From contig NW_026570232.1 of assembly GCF_019649055.1 (NCBI RefSeq), forward strand, positions 1,054,001 through 1,118,000: DNA of 64,000 nucleotides. Direction: 5' to 3'. The DNA comes from Paramacrobiotus metropolitanus (Eukaryota > Tardigrada > Eutardigrada > Parachela > Macrobiotidae). Under the pieces are notes generated by a model. The model was given only the letters and a program-made list of their open reading frames with translations. It made no database searches and had not been told where the DNA came from. Both the position numbers and the translations under genes were made by a program. Shown piece by piece: positions 35,267 through 47,100 of this stretch. Position 1 is the first letter of the stretch. Each line of letters opens with the position of its first letter.

Positions 35267-38200
35267 TTACGATCCTTCCCGTTCCATTTCCGCTTGAGAA
35301 AAAGCTGCTTCACTCGGTACACTTGTTCTTGCCGCCAAGTCCATTGTGGTTGGTAGAACCGGTTCGTGGTTGGCTACCGCTTCCACTGTGGAGGCCTCTG
35401 TACTGCTCTCCACGATATTTTCTATCGTCGATGGTTCTTGAGGGCCTTCCGCGGTGGTGCTGCTCACCGATTCCGACGACGTCGTAACATCATCAGCGGT
35501 AATTTGCATGCTTTCAGTAAATGCCGGATCGGCCATCGTAGTCGATGAGCTGAACTGCGTCTGCTCGGCCGGATTAACCAACCGTTCATCCGGTTGGGTG
35601 GGCTCTGAATCGGTACTTGCAGCGCTGGCCTCGGTGCTGGTGTTATCCAATACAGCTTCCGTTGGGTTCCGAGGGGTCGATTCCGACGTGGATTCCTGAT
35701 GCGTTGGCGTCTCCGTCGCATTACTGATATTAACGGGAGGAGTTGCTTCTGTGACGGCTGAGCGATCGTCTGTTTCGTCATCAGGAAAAGCATTTGTTGA
35801 TTCCGTTGTCGCCGGTGAGGTTGAGCTGTTGACTTCTGATAACAGCACAGGGAGCATCGTCGTCGATGTTGTTTCGATGCTTGTTGTATCCTGTGTCGAA
35901 ACAGCTGTTGTTTCCTCCGTTGTGTCGCTTTGCGGAGTTTCCGAACTGGAAAAAGGTTCCCTGGTTTCGGGTACAGTTGTCACCAAAACGACGTCGGCAT
36001 GGGCATCCGTAGTCTAAACATATCAGAACTGTTAAAGCATGTTACCATAACTGTGCAGAAAGATGAAATTCGCTCGGCAAAGGCTCGTGCCACAGGAATG
36101 GGCCAGCGGTTGCGCAAATATATTTGAATTAATTACTTTTAAGTTTGAGAAATACGATGCTGATTGGATAAAATAATGAATTAAAGGATAAACTGAGCCA
36201 TACTTCAGAATTGACAAATACCGGTAGGCTCCAGGAATCTGTTGTGGGAATCGCTTCAAGTTGTTCAGTTGAATTGTCAAAAGATGGCAGGTCAGTCGGT
36301 TGAGTGTCTGTAGTCGCATCACCTGGCGAACTGAAATCAGTGGCTGATGATGTGGCGGTAGAGACCTGCAAATTTAACATACATATTACATTTCTCAAGA
36401 TTTTCATGTCAGACGTTTAGCTAATATGTGGGGGCGCTCAGATACCTCCTCCATTCCTGGCAAGTATAACCTGAAGGGAATTTTGCTATCCACAGTCCAA
36501 GGTAGACTGGATGCCGAAAGATGACCGTAATCGCCAGAAACTGTTGACGTTGATGTGTCAGCTTTGGTTGTGGTGTCAGATAAAACGGTTTCCGCTTCAG
36601 CTTCTGTTGCTGTTGAAGATTGGGCATTCAGGCTAGTCGTGAATGCCTCATCCGTCGTCCGCTGTTCGCTTTCCGCTGTTGTATCGGTCACATTTTTAAA
36701 CGCTGTTGCTGTCTGTTCGGATGCAATGATGTAGGGCGATTCTGTGGGAAAAGTATTTGCGGTCGAAGCAGTGTTGTGTTCCGCAGGCGCATCCGTGATC
36801 TCACCGACTGGAATAAGTGCAGTGGACACCCAAGTTGTTGTTAGTGAGTCGTCATCACTTGCCGAAACCAGGTCAGTCGCACCAATGTCAAAGATAACTT
36901 CCGATTCCACCACAACGTGATCCGTCGACGTTTTTGCTGTCATATCGTCCGGCATTGACGTCATCAGTTCGGCATGAGAAAGGTTGGGGAAGTCAGCGAT
37001 AACTTCTTTGGTGGGCATTTGTATACCCAATGCAGTGGATGTGATTTCATAGCTACTGGATGAAGAACTGTCGATGTGTGCAGCCGAAGTTGCTAACGAA
37101 TCCTCAAACGCTGCGATTTTAACTGGGTCAGCCGTATCAGGAGTATTAAGATCTGTTGAGCGCGATGGTACAGTTTCCTCAGCCGGTGTGCTGCTAGCGG
37201 TGACCTCGGTTTTGTCCGACGTTAATTCTGCAGCTGCTGTAGCTGACAAAATTTCCTCCGAGTCATCCCAGCCAAATAATCCAGGCAGCGTGAACGTTTC
37301 AACCGTTGTTGACAACTCAGGATTGCTTGGTGTTTGTGGGATGAAGCTGCTCGCCGTAGCGGGCACCGGTTCCTTCGAGACTGAATACTGAGTACTCGTT
37401 GTGGCTACCGTCAGCATATCGCTCGGAACCTCTTCTTTGGAAACGGTAGAGTTCATCACGACCAGGGCTGTGCTTTCTTCCGATAAATCCGCCGCAGTTG
37501 TGGAGAAATCGGTGGGATTGCCACCTGTAACTGTGGGCAACCTTGAAGTCGGAAAAGTGACATCCATAGGAGAAGTTGGTATAGTTGTTTGTTCTTCCGG
37601 AATGGGCGCGGTAGAAGTTTTGGCTGCATTAGCAGAAAAGTGAGTTACCGGTTCACTGGGCATCGTTGTGGCTGTCAGTGTAGTAGTGTCCGTTGTAGAC
37701 AAATAGGTAATAATAATAGGCGCTTCTGTCGAACCTGTAGTTGATGGAATGGCATTTGGCGCTGCTGTTGTAGTAGTTTCCTTCACAATCTCAAATAGCA
37801 TAGGAATTCTTTCGGTCACAACTTCCGGTGAAGAGATCTCAGGCGTTGTGCTTGTGCTGCTTGCCGTCGTTTGTATTATTGCTGCATTGCTTGTGGTCGG
37901 CTCGGCTTCTCTTGATGAAGTAGCTACTACAGTTGCAGTGCTCAGTTGAAAGATTGCCGGTTTCCGCACAGCAACGGCTTCGACGGTGGTTGTTGCGGTT
38001 TCGGCCATCGCTGAAGACCCACCAAAGATTTCCGGCAGTACCTTGATATCTATGGGTTCCGGGTCCGCTGTCACGGATACAAACACGGGTTTTCTGGCGT
38101 TGAACGGAGTAGGCTTCACTTTCGGTTTCACTATAACGCGCTTCTTGTTCTTAATTCTGGCAGCGGGGACTTTTTTGATTAGAGGCGCATCGCTTGTCGC

Positions 38201-39687
38201 CATACTGCGATCCACTGCAACAACAGGCTTCTCGAAAACAGATTTCTTTTTTGGCAGTGTAACCTTCTTTCTGGCTTTGGAGGCTGATAGGGTTTGGTTG
38301 ACGAAAGTACGGTTACGGACCACACGGAAACGTCCTGATGTGGCTTTTTTGGTCGGTGTCGGAGTGCTGTCGCTTTTCACCGGCGCAGCAGTTGCGGATT
38401 TCAAAGCGGAGGCAGTTCGGTTAGTTGGTCTTCGCACTCTCTTTACTGTTCGGTTTACAGTATTGCCGGTTTTGTTGGAAAAACGGGATGACGGCTGCTT
38501 GACCTTATTCAGTGTATGGGCGCCCAGGGTTCTGTCCGCAAAACCAAAATATTCGACACTCAAATGACGTTTAAGTACTTGAAAGACCGTGTTAAACGCA
38601 CCAGGCTGCTTACCGGTTTGCAACTACGGCGTCATCCGTTGTTAGCGCCCGGGATAAAGACTGCGGTCCAGATTTACCGACTTTGCTGGTTGACGATGGT
38701 CGTCTAAAGTTGGTTTGAGGAACACGAGGATTCCGGTATTCGGTCAATGAGGTGTTCCTGTTCATGCCGGAGCCTGAAAAACAAATGAGTATAGAAGATT
38801 CTTTTTGCAAAAGGTTTTTTTAGTGCCAGTGGGTTGTCACATCGTAGACATATTTAAGATCGGGGGTGGCCGAAACCTAACATGAAAACATGAACAGCTG
38901 CGAAATCTTAAGAATATGTTTCTTAATACATGTAAATCGCTAATCTATATTACCACCACGAACTGGCGGAAGTCATAGTAAGGCCCCGTCTTCACCACAC
39001 AAATAACAAAATACTATCGCAATTTAACTACACCTGCATGAAAAAAGCTTCCACGCACATTATGGAATCCCGTTACAAATCAGTTGATAAATTTTTAAAT
39101 TGTGGCAACATTCCTGACTTAAACAGATAAGAAAGCAGGTGCGGAACAAAGCAGATTCATATAAGTACAATAATTTTACCTTCATGAGCACCACTATCGT
39201 TCAGAAAACGCTGTGGGAAAGGACGGTACACCGACATGGTGGGCGCGTACGGCTGTCTGTGCAGTGGACTGATGAAATCGAATTCCTCTTGGCCGGGTGC
39301 GTGCAGATCTGTTAAGTCCGAATCCTGGTGTGTTAAAGTGGTGTTAAACCCACGGGAGCCCACGGGAACACCAAAGGTCTGGTTCCGCAACATGGGATTA
39401 ATTTCCGGTGGAGAGTAGCGACTGAGTGAGGCTCCGTACGCTGGAATGAACTGCTCCGGCAACACTTCGGGATGTTCTGCCATGAGGTCATGGTGCCCGG
39501 CTCCGTATTGTGGGAATGTTGGGCCGACAAATTGGTTGGGTATCGTTCTTTGGTAATCTTGTGATGCAGGAAAAAACTGTCGCGAAACGCGAGAGATACC
39601 GGTTTCTGGTTTTGTATCGTTCAGACTGATCGTATTGTGAGGAAGTGGTGTGCCGGATGAGTAGCATAACAGTAGGCTAAAATGCAC
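35267..39687 (-). CDS. Secreted mucin-like Ser/Thr-rich protein (paralogue of the giant repeat protein); 5' exon not found
   Basis: Exons 39180-39687, 38614-38773, 36446-38558, 36222-36365 and 35267-36013 join in phase to 3672 nt (1223 residues plus stop). The first begins at an acceptor (tgttgcag|GTG) directly with the hydrophobic signal core VHFSLLLCYSS, so a short start exon lies upstream and was not located. Then come RVSRQFFPASQ, an Asn/Pro/Arg-rich region with N-glycosylation sites, a strongly basic block (KKVTLPKKKSVFEKP, IKNKKRVIVKPKVKP), and about 900 residues rich in Thr, Ser, Ala, Val, Asp and Glu with TTT/STT clusters expected to carry O-glycans. No Cys-rich mucin, chitin-binding or membrane domain is visible. 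The layout and the CG|GTAAGC phase-2 junction match the gene at 41-59.8 kb. One intron is only 55 bp (38559-38613). It is likely extracellular matrix, cuticle or mucus, by inference. Confidence 0.75.
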
Positions 39688-40676
39688 CTGCAACAGAACA
39701 CATAAGTTATTTACTTTCCATGAATTTACACGAATAATTTAATTACAATTATTTACATAAACTTACACGAATAATATTTGTATCAATTACCGCTTGCAAT
39801 ATTATAGGTGCTTACTGTAAAGTTAAATAGTAATAAGCTAAATTAGGTAGCGCTGCCATACCATCAGAATTCTTCTCCAAGACCAAGTTGATCCACATTT
39901 AAAAGCCATTAGAATGCCTATGGATGGGTAGAGTTGGCGTGGAAAATTAATAATAAATAGAATTAAACGACCAGCCGGTAAAGGAATTCAGTAGTGAACT
40001 GCAAATGGCCCACAAAATTGAGCGAAACACATTCGCCGCACAACACTCGGAAGTAGAAATTATGTCTTGAGCATCAACGAATGGGCAGTGGGAAACGGCT
40101 TCCAGAAAAGCGTGGCGGCACTCCTAGCTAACAGTTCACAGAATCGAATCATCTTGGCTGCATAATGAATTCAACTGAGAAACTGCTGTTTGTGTTTCCG
40201 GTAAGTTTCGTTGGCACGTTTTTATCAATAAGACCCAGAAATGACCGATACAGCGTCATTGTACGTACTGTGCATGTTGATGTAGCTGCTTCGGCCACGT
40301 TGAGCTGCATAGCTCAAGTGTACATATCGTCTTGCTGGAACATGTAATTCATAAACCGAAATCGGTGTACTGCACTTGGTACAGATTACAGCTAATCCTA
40401 GTTCACATCGTTTGCGTAAACAGTCTCACGGGAATACAGCACGCAACCAGAAAACCGCATCTATACACGCGCAAATGGTATGCAGTTTTTCCATAGCACC
40501 GGCTGTCTACTACAGTAGACAACTCATACAGATATGTAATTCTCAAGTATTGATTTTTTGAGCAGCACCGAAGTACCGCTCAGCTCCACTAACAAAAGAA
40601 CGGCAGCTGCTTTAGGCGCTTTGCCGGGGAATAGCGAATTTTACCAAGACCATTTTCAGTTTCCTCAGTAACCCGG

Positions 40677-40877
40677 CTAGTGTTAAGGGACAAATTATTA
40701 CGATGCACCAAAGAATTTATCACTTTTACAAACTTGCAGTGCACTTATTAAAATTCTACAACAAAGCAATGAAATCGTAAATTCTGTAACTAATCTTACG
40801 ATCTAAGACAGAACGACTGCTCCAGTTAACAAAAATAATTCTTTGGTGCATCGTAATAATTTGTCCCTTAACACTAG
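40677..40877. mobile_element. MITE with 41-bp inverted repeats, TA-flanked
   Basis: CTAGTGTTAAGGGACAAATT at the left end recurs as its exact reverse complement at the right end (40837-40877). The match extends over 41 bp through GCACCAAAGAATT. TA lies at both edges as expected for Tc1/mariner-type insertion. It is about 195 bp with no coding capacity. Confidence 0.8.
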
Positions 40878-40894
40878 CACGAGAAATCTCGTGC
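40877..40894. repeat. 18-bp palindrome next to the MITE
   Basis: GCACGAGA AA TCTCGTGC, a perfect 8-bp stem with a 2-nt centre, abuts the right end of the MITE. It may be part of an older element. Confidence 0.7.
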
Positions 40895-41130
40895 AGTACG
40901 TACTGTGCCGTTAAAATAAATTCGATAGGCGAGGCATCACATATCTATATTACGTCTGGCGAATTGAGATCAGCAAGGTTACAGGCCAACAAGATTTAAT
41001 TCCATTTCATACACGGTACACCATCAAAAGCCGTCAATATGTAAAAATCCAAAGATCTTCGGCTAAACGCAGCTGAGTCACTAAAGAAAATGGCAATTCA
41101 GTACAACCAAAATAATCGAATGCTTTGAGT

Positions 41131-44100
41131 TCAGGTACTATGCTCGCGCTCGAGCTCATCCGTAAATTTTGAAGAGGCTGACACTCTAGAACTTCCACGA
41201 GACGACAAAGATTCTGGCGCATCTGTCGCTACATCAGTTCCAGCTGCTGCTGCTGCAGTTGTAGGACTTGTACCAAAAGCGGCTGGGGAGTTGTCCGTTG
41301 AAGCGGGTGGGGTGAGGTCAGCAGCTGCAGCCGATGGGCTTCCGGCATCTACTGCTGCATTGTCTTTTGGGGCTGCCGTCGCTGCGTTGGTACCGGTTAT
41401 TGCTGCCGTTGAATCAGACGCTGCATCCGCTTGAGAGCCGTTGGAAAGGCCACCAGCTCCGGCAGTCGCACTCCAAGCATATGGTGCTACAGTGACAACT
41501 GGCATCGCTGTTGAAGAGTCTAACGCACCTCCAGTATCCACAACTGTGTCCACAGGAGCTGCCGTTGACGTATCTGCCGGTGTGTCGGTGACCGTTACTG
41601 TTGCAGTTGTATCTGGCGCAGCATCGGTGCTGGTCACAGCATCGGTTGACGCGGTGATAGGAACATCTGTTGCTCTTGTTGCGAGGATTGCAGCAGGAGT
41701 TGTATCCGGCACAGCATCAGTACTGGTCGGTTCAGCAATAGACACTGTAGAATGGACATCTGTCACAGCGCCCCTGATGGTCGATGCTGCGGTTGTGTCT
41801 GGTGTGGCGTCGGTACTGGTCGGCGCGTCAGTGGACATTGCCGAAGGCGTATCTGTCACTGCGTCCGTGATGGTCGATGCTGCAGTTGTATCAATTGCAG
41901 CATCGGTACTGGCCTGTGCGTCACTGGACATTGCAGAAGCCGCATCTGCCAACGCGTCCATGATGGTCGATGCTGCAGTTGTGTCTGGTGCATCGTCGGT
42001 ACTGGTCTGTGCGTCGGTGGACACTGCAGAAGGCGCATCTGTCACCGCGTCCGTGTTGGTCGATGCTGCAGTTGTAACAATTGCAGCATCGGTACTAGTC
42101 AGATCGTCGGCGGACATTGCAGAAGGCGCATCTGTCACTGCGTCCGTGATGGTTGCGGCTTCAGTTGTATCCGGCGCAGTATCGGTACTGACCACAGCAT
42201 CGGTTGACACTGCAGAAGCTGCATCTGTCACTGCATCCGGTAGAATCGATGCTGCGGTCGTGTCTGGTGCGGCGTCGGTACTGGTCGGCGCGTCAGTGGA
42301 CACTGCAGCAGGCGCTTCTGTCACCGCGTCCGTGTTGGTCGATGCTGCAGTTGTAACAATTGCAGCATCGGTACTAGTCAGATCGTCGGCGGACATTGCA
42401 GAAGGCGCATCTGTCACTGCGTCCGTGATGGTTGCGGCTTCAGTTGTATCCGGGGCAGTATCGGTACTGACCACAGCATCGGTTGACACTGCAAAAGCCG
42501 CATCTGTCACTGCGTCCGTGATGGTCAATGCTGCTGTTGTGTCTAGTGCGGCGTCGGTACTGGTCGGCGCGTCGGTGGACACTGCAGAAGGCGCATCTGA
42601 CACCGCGTCCGTGGTGGCCGATGCTGCGGTTGTGTCTGGTGCGGCGTCGGTACTGATCGGCGCGTCGGTGGAAACTGCAGAGTTGGCATCTCTCGGTTGC
42701 ATCACAGCATCGGTTGACACTACAGAAGGAGCATCTGTCACTGCGTTCGTGATGGTCGATGCTGCTGTTGTGTCCGGCGCGGCATCGGTACTGGTCGGCG
42801 CGTCGGTGGACATTGCAGAAGGAGCATCTGTTACCGCGTCCGCAATGGTCAATGCTGCAGTGGTGTCTGTTGCAGCGTTGGTACTGTTCGGCGCGTCGGT
42901 AGAAACTGCAGAGTTGGCATCTCTCGGTTGCATCACAGCATCGGTTGACACTACAGAAGGAGCATCTGTCACTGCGTTCGTGATGGTCGATGCTGCTGTT
43001 GTGTCTGTTGCGGCGTCGGTACTGGTCTGTGCACAGGTGGACATTGCAGAAGGCGCACCTGTCACCGCGTCCGTGATGGCTGCGGCTTCGATTGTATCCA
43101 GCGCAGCATCGGTACTGATCACATCATCGGTTGACACTGCAGAAGGAGCATCTGTCATTGCGTCCGTGATGGTCAATGCTGCTGTTGTGTCTAGTGCGGC
43201 GTCGGTACTGATCGGCGCGTCGGTGGACACTGCAGAAGGCGCATCTGACACCGCGTCCGCGTTGGTCGATGCTGCAGTTGTGTCTGTTGCAGCGTTGGTA
43301 CTGTTCGGCTCGTCGGTAGAAACTGCAGAGTTGGCATCTCTCGGTTGCATCACAGCATCGGTTGACACTGCAGAAGGCGCATCTGACACCGCGTCTGCGT
43401 TGGTCGATCCTGGAGTTGTGTTTGGTGCGGCGTCGGTACTGGTCGGCGCGTGGGTAGAAAACGCATAATTGGCATCTGTCACTGGGTCCGTGATGGTCGA
43501 TGCTGCAGTTGTGTCAATTACAGCATCGGTACTGGTCTGTGCGTCGGTGGACACTGCAGAAGGCGCATCTGTCACCGCGTCCGTGTTGGTCGATGCTGCA
43601 GTTGTGTCTGGTGCGGCGTCGGTACTGGTCGGCGCGTCGGTAGAAACTGCAGGATTGGCATCTGTCACTGCGTCCGAGTTGGTCGATGCTGCAGTTGTTT
43701 CGATTGCAGCATCGGTACTGGTCAGATCGTCGGTGGACATGGCAGAAGGCGCATCTGTCACTGCGTCCGTGATGGTTGCGGCTTCAGTTGTATCCGGCGC
43801 AGTATCGGTACTGACCACAGCATCGGTTGACACTGCAGAAGGAGCTTCTGTCACTGCGTCCGTGATGGTCAATGCTGCTGTTGTGTCTGGTGGGGCGTCG
43901 GTACTGGTCGGCGCGTCGGTGGACACTGCAGAAGGCGCATCTGTCACTGCGTCTGTGATGGCTGCGGCTTCGGTTGTATCCAGCGCAGCATCGGTACTGA
44001 TCACAGCATCGGTTGACACTGCAGAATGAGCTTCTGTCACTGCGTCCGTGATGGTCAATGCTGCTGTTGTGTCTGGTAAGGCGTCGGTACTGGTCTGTGC

Positions 44101-47100
44101 GTCGGTGGACATTGCAGAAGGCTCATCTGTCACCGCGTCCGTGCTGGTCGATGCTGCAGTTGTAACAATTGCAGCATCGGTACTGGTCAGATCGTCGGTG
44201 GACATGGCAGAAGGCGCATCTGTCACTGCGTCCGTGATGGTTGCGGCTTCAGTTGTATCCGGCGCTGTATCGGTACTGACCACAGCATCGGTTGACACTG
44301 CAGAAGCCGCATCTGTCACTGCATCCGGTAGAATCGATGCTGCGGTCGTGTCTGGTGCGGCGTTGGTACTGGTCGGCGCTTCGGTGGACATTGCAGAAGG
44401 AGCATCTGTTACCGCGTCCGCAATGGTCGATGCTGCAGTTGTGTCTAGTGCGGCGTCGGTACTGGTCGGCGCGTCGGTGGACATTGCAGAAGGAGCATCT
44501 GTTACCGCGTCCGCAATGGTCGATGCTGCAGTTGTGTCTAGTGCGGCGTTGGTACTGGTCGGCGCTTCGGTGGACATTGCAGAAGGAGCATCTGTTACCG
44601 CGTCCGCAATGGTCGATGCTGCAGTTGTGTCTGTTGCAGCGTCGGTACTGTTCGGCGCGTCGGTAGAAACTGCAGAATTGGCATCTGTCACTGCGTTCGT
44701 GATGGCTGCGGCTTCGGTTGTATCCAGCCCAGCATCGGTACTGATCACAGCATCGGTTGACACTGCAGAAGTAGCATCTGACACCGCGTCCGTGGTGGCC
44801 GATGCTGCGGTTGTGTCTGGTGCGGCGTCGGTACTGATCGGCGCGTCGGTGGAAACTGCAGAGTTGGCATCTCTCGGTAGCATCACAGCATCGGTTGAGA
44901 CTACAGAAGGAGCATCTGTCACTGCGTTCGTGATGGCTGCGGCTTCGGTTGTATCCAGCGCAGCATCGGTACTGATCACAGCATCGGTTGACACTGCAGA
45001 AGTAGCATCTGTCACTGCGTCCGTGATGGTCGATGCTGCAGTTGTGTCTAGTGCGGCGTCGGTACTGGTGGGCGCGTCGGTGGACATTGCAGAAGGAGCA
45101 TCTGTTACCGCGTCCGCAATGGTCGATGCTGCAGTTGTGTCTGTTGCAGCGTCGGTACTGTTCGGCGCGTCGGTAGAAACTGCAGAATTGGCATCTGTCA
45201 CTGCGTTCGTGATGGCTGCGGCTTCGGTTGTATCCAGCGCAGCATCGGTACTGATCACAGCATCGGTTGACACTGCAGAAGTAGCATCTGTCACTGGGTC
45301 CGTGATGGTCAATGCTGCTGTTGTGTCTAGTGCGGCGTCGGTACTGGTCGGCGCGTCGGTGGACACTGGAGAAGGCGCATCTGTCACTGCGTCTGTGATG
45401 GCTGCGGCTTCGGTTGTATCCAGCGCAGCATCGGTACTGATCACAGCATCGGTTGACACTGCAGAAGGAGCTTCTGTCACTGCGTCCGTGATGGTCAATT
45501 CTGCTGTTGTGTCTGGTAAGGCGTCGGTACTGGTCTGTGCGTCGGTGGACATTGCAGAAGGCGCATCTGTCACCGCGTCCGTGCTGGTCGATGCTGCAGT
45601 TGTTTCGATTGCAGCATCGGTACTGGTCAGATCGTCGGTGGACATGGCAGAAGGCGCATCTGTCACTGCGTCCGTGATGGTTGCGGCTTCAGTTGTATCC
45701 GGCGCTGTATCGGTACTGACCACAGCATCGGTTGACACTGCAGAAGGAGCTTCTGTCACTGCGTCCGTGATGGTCAATGCTGCTGTTGTGTCTGGTGGGG
45801 CGTCGGTACTGGTCGGCGCGTCGGTGGACACTGCAGAAGGCGCATCTGTCACTGCGTCTGTGATGGCTGCGGCTTCGGTTGTATCCAGCGCAGCATCGGT
45901 ACTGATCACAGCATCGGTTGACACTGCAGAATGAGCTTCTGTCACTGCGTCCGTGATGGTCAATGCTGCTGTTGTGTCTGGTAAGGCGTCGGTACTGGTC
46001 TGTGCGTCGGTGGACATTGCAGAAGGCGCATCTGTCACCGCGTCCGTGCTGGTCGATGCTGCAGTTGTAACAATTGCAGCATCGGTACTGGTCAGATCGT
46101 CGGTGGACATGGCAGAAGGCGCATCTGTCACTGCGTCCGTGATGGTTGCGGCTTCAGTTGTATCCGGCGCTGTATCGGTACTGACCACAGCATCGGTTGA
46201 CACTGCAGAAGCCGCATCTGTCACTGCATCCGGTAGAATCGATGCTGCGGTCGTGTCTGGTGCGGCGTTGGTACTGGTCGGCGCTTCGGTGGACATTGCA
46301 GAAGGAGCATCTGTTACCGCGTCCGCAATGGTCGATGCTGCAGTTGTGTCTAGTGCGGCGTCGGTACTGGTCGGCGCGTCGGTGGACATTGCAGAAGGAG
46401 CATCTGTTACCGCGTCCGCAATGGTCGATGCTGCAGTTGTGTCTGTTGCAGCGTCGGTACTGTTCGGCGCGTCGGAAGAAACTGCAGAATTGGCATCTGT
46501 CACTGCGTTCGTGATGGCTGCGGCTTCGGTTGTATCCAGCCCAGCATCGGTACTGATCACAGCATCGGTTGACACTGCAGAAGTAGCATCTGATACCGCG
46601 TCCGTGGTGGCCGATGCTGCGGTTGTGTCTGGTGCGGCGTCGGTATTGATCGGCGCGTCGGTGGAAACTGCATAGTTGGCATCTCTCGGTAGAATCACAG
46701 CATCGGTTGAGACTACAGAAGGAGCATCTGTCACTGCGTTCGTGATGGCTGCGGCTTCGGTTGTATCCAGCGCAGCATCGGTACTGATCACAGCATCGGT
46801 TGACACTGCAGAAGTAGCATCTGTCACTGCGTCCGTGATGGTCGATGCTGCAGTTGTGTCTAGTGCGGCGTCGGTACTGGTGGGCGCGTCGGTGGACATT
46901 GCAGAAGGAGCATCTGTTACCGCGTCCGCAATGGTCGATGCTGCAGTTGTGTCTGTTGCAGCGTCGGTACTGTTCGGCGCGTCGGTAGAAACTGCAGAAT
47001 TGGCATCTGTCACTGCGTTCGTGATGGCTGCGGCTTCGGTTGTATCCAGCGCAGCATCGGTACTGATCACAGCATCGGTTGACACTGCAGAAGTAGCATC

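Larger units (their letters stand above)
39688..41130. other. Intergenic; contains a mariner-like MITE
   Basis: The missing first exon of the mucin-like gene should lie here, but I could not pick one convincingly. The MITE at 40677-40877 and an adjoining 18-bp palindrome are the only structures seen. Confidence 0.5.

Noticed and set aside
37074-38567. Plus-strand open frames of 66-193 codons over the first mucin-like gene
   Set aside because: The same antisense effect of Ser/Thr/Ala/Val-rich coding. The minus-strand exon is continuous and in phase with its neighbours.
40165-40210. Plus-strand ATG followed by 11 codons and a good donor (CCG|GTAAGT), resembling a first exon
   Set aside because: No downstream plus-strand exon continues it, and the region beyond is the antisense of the giant gene.
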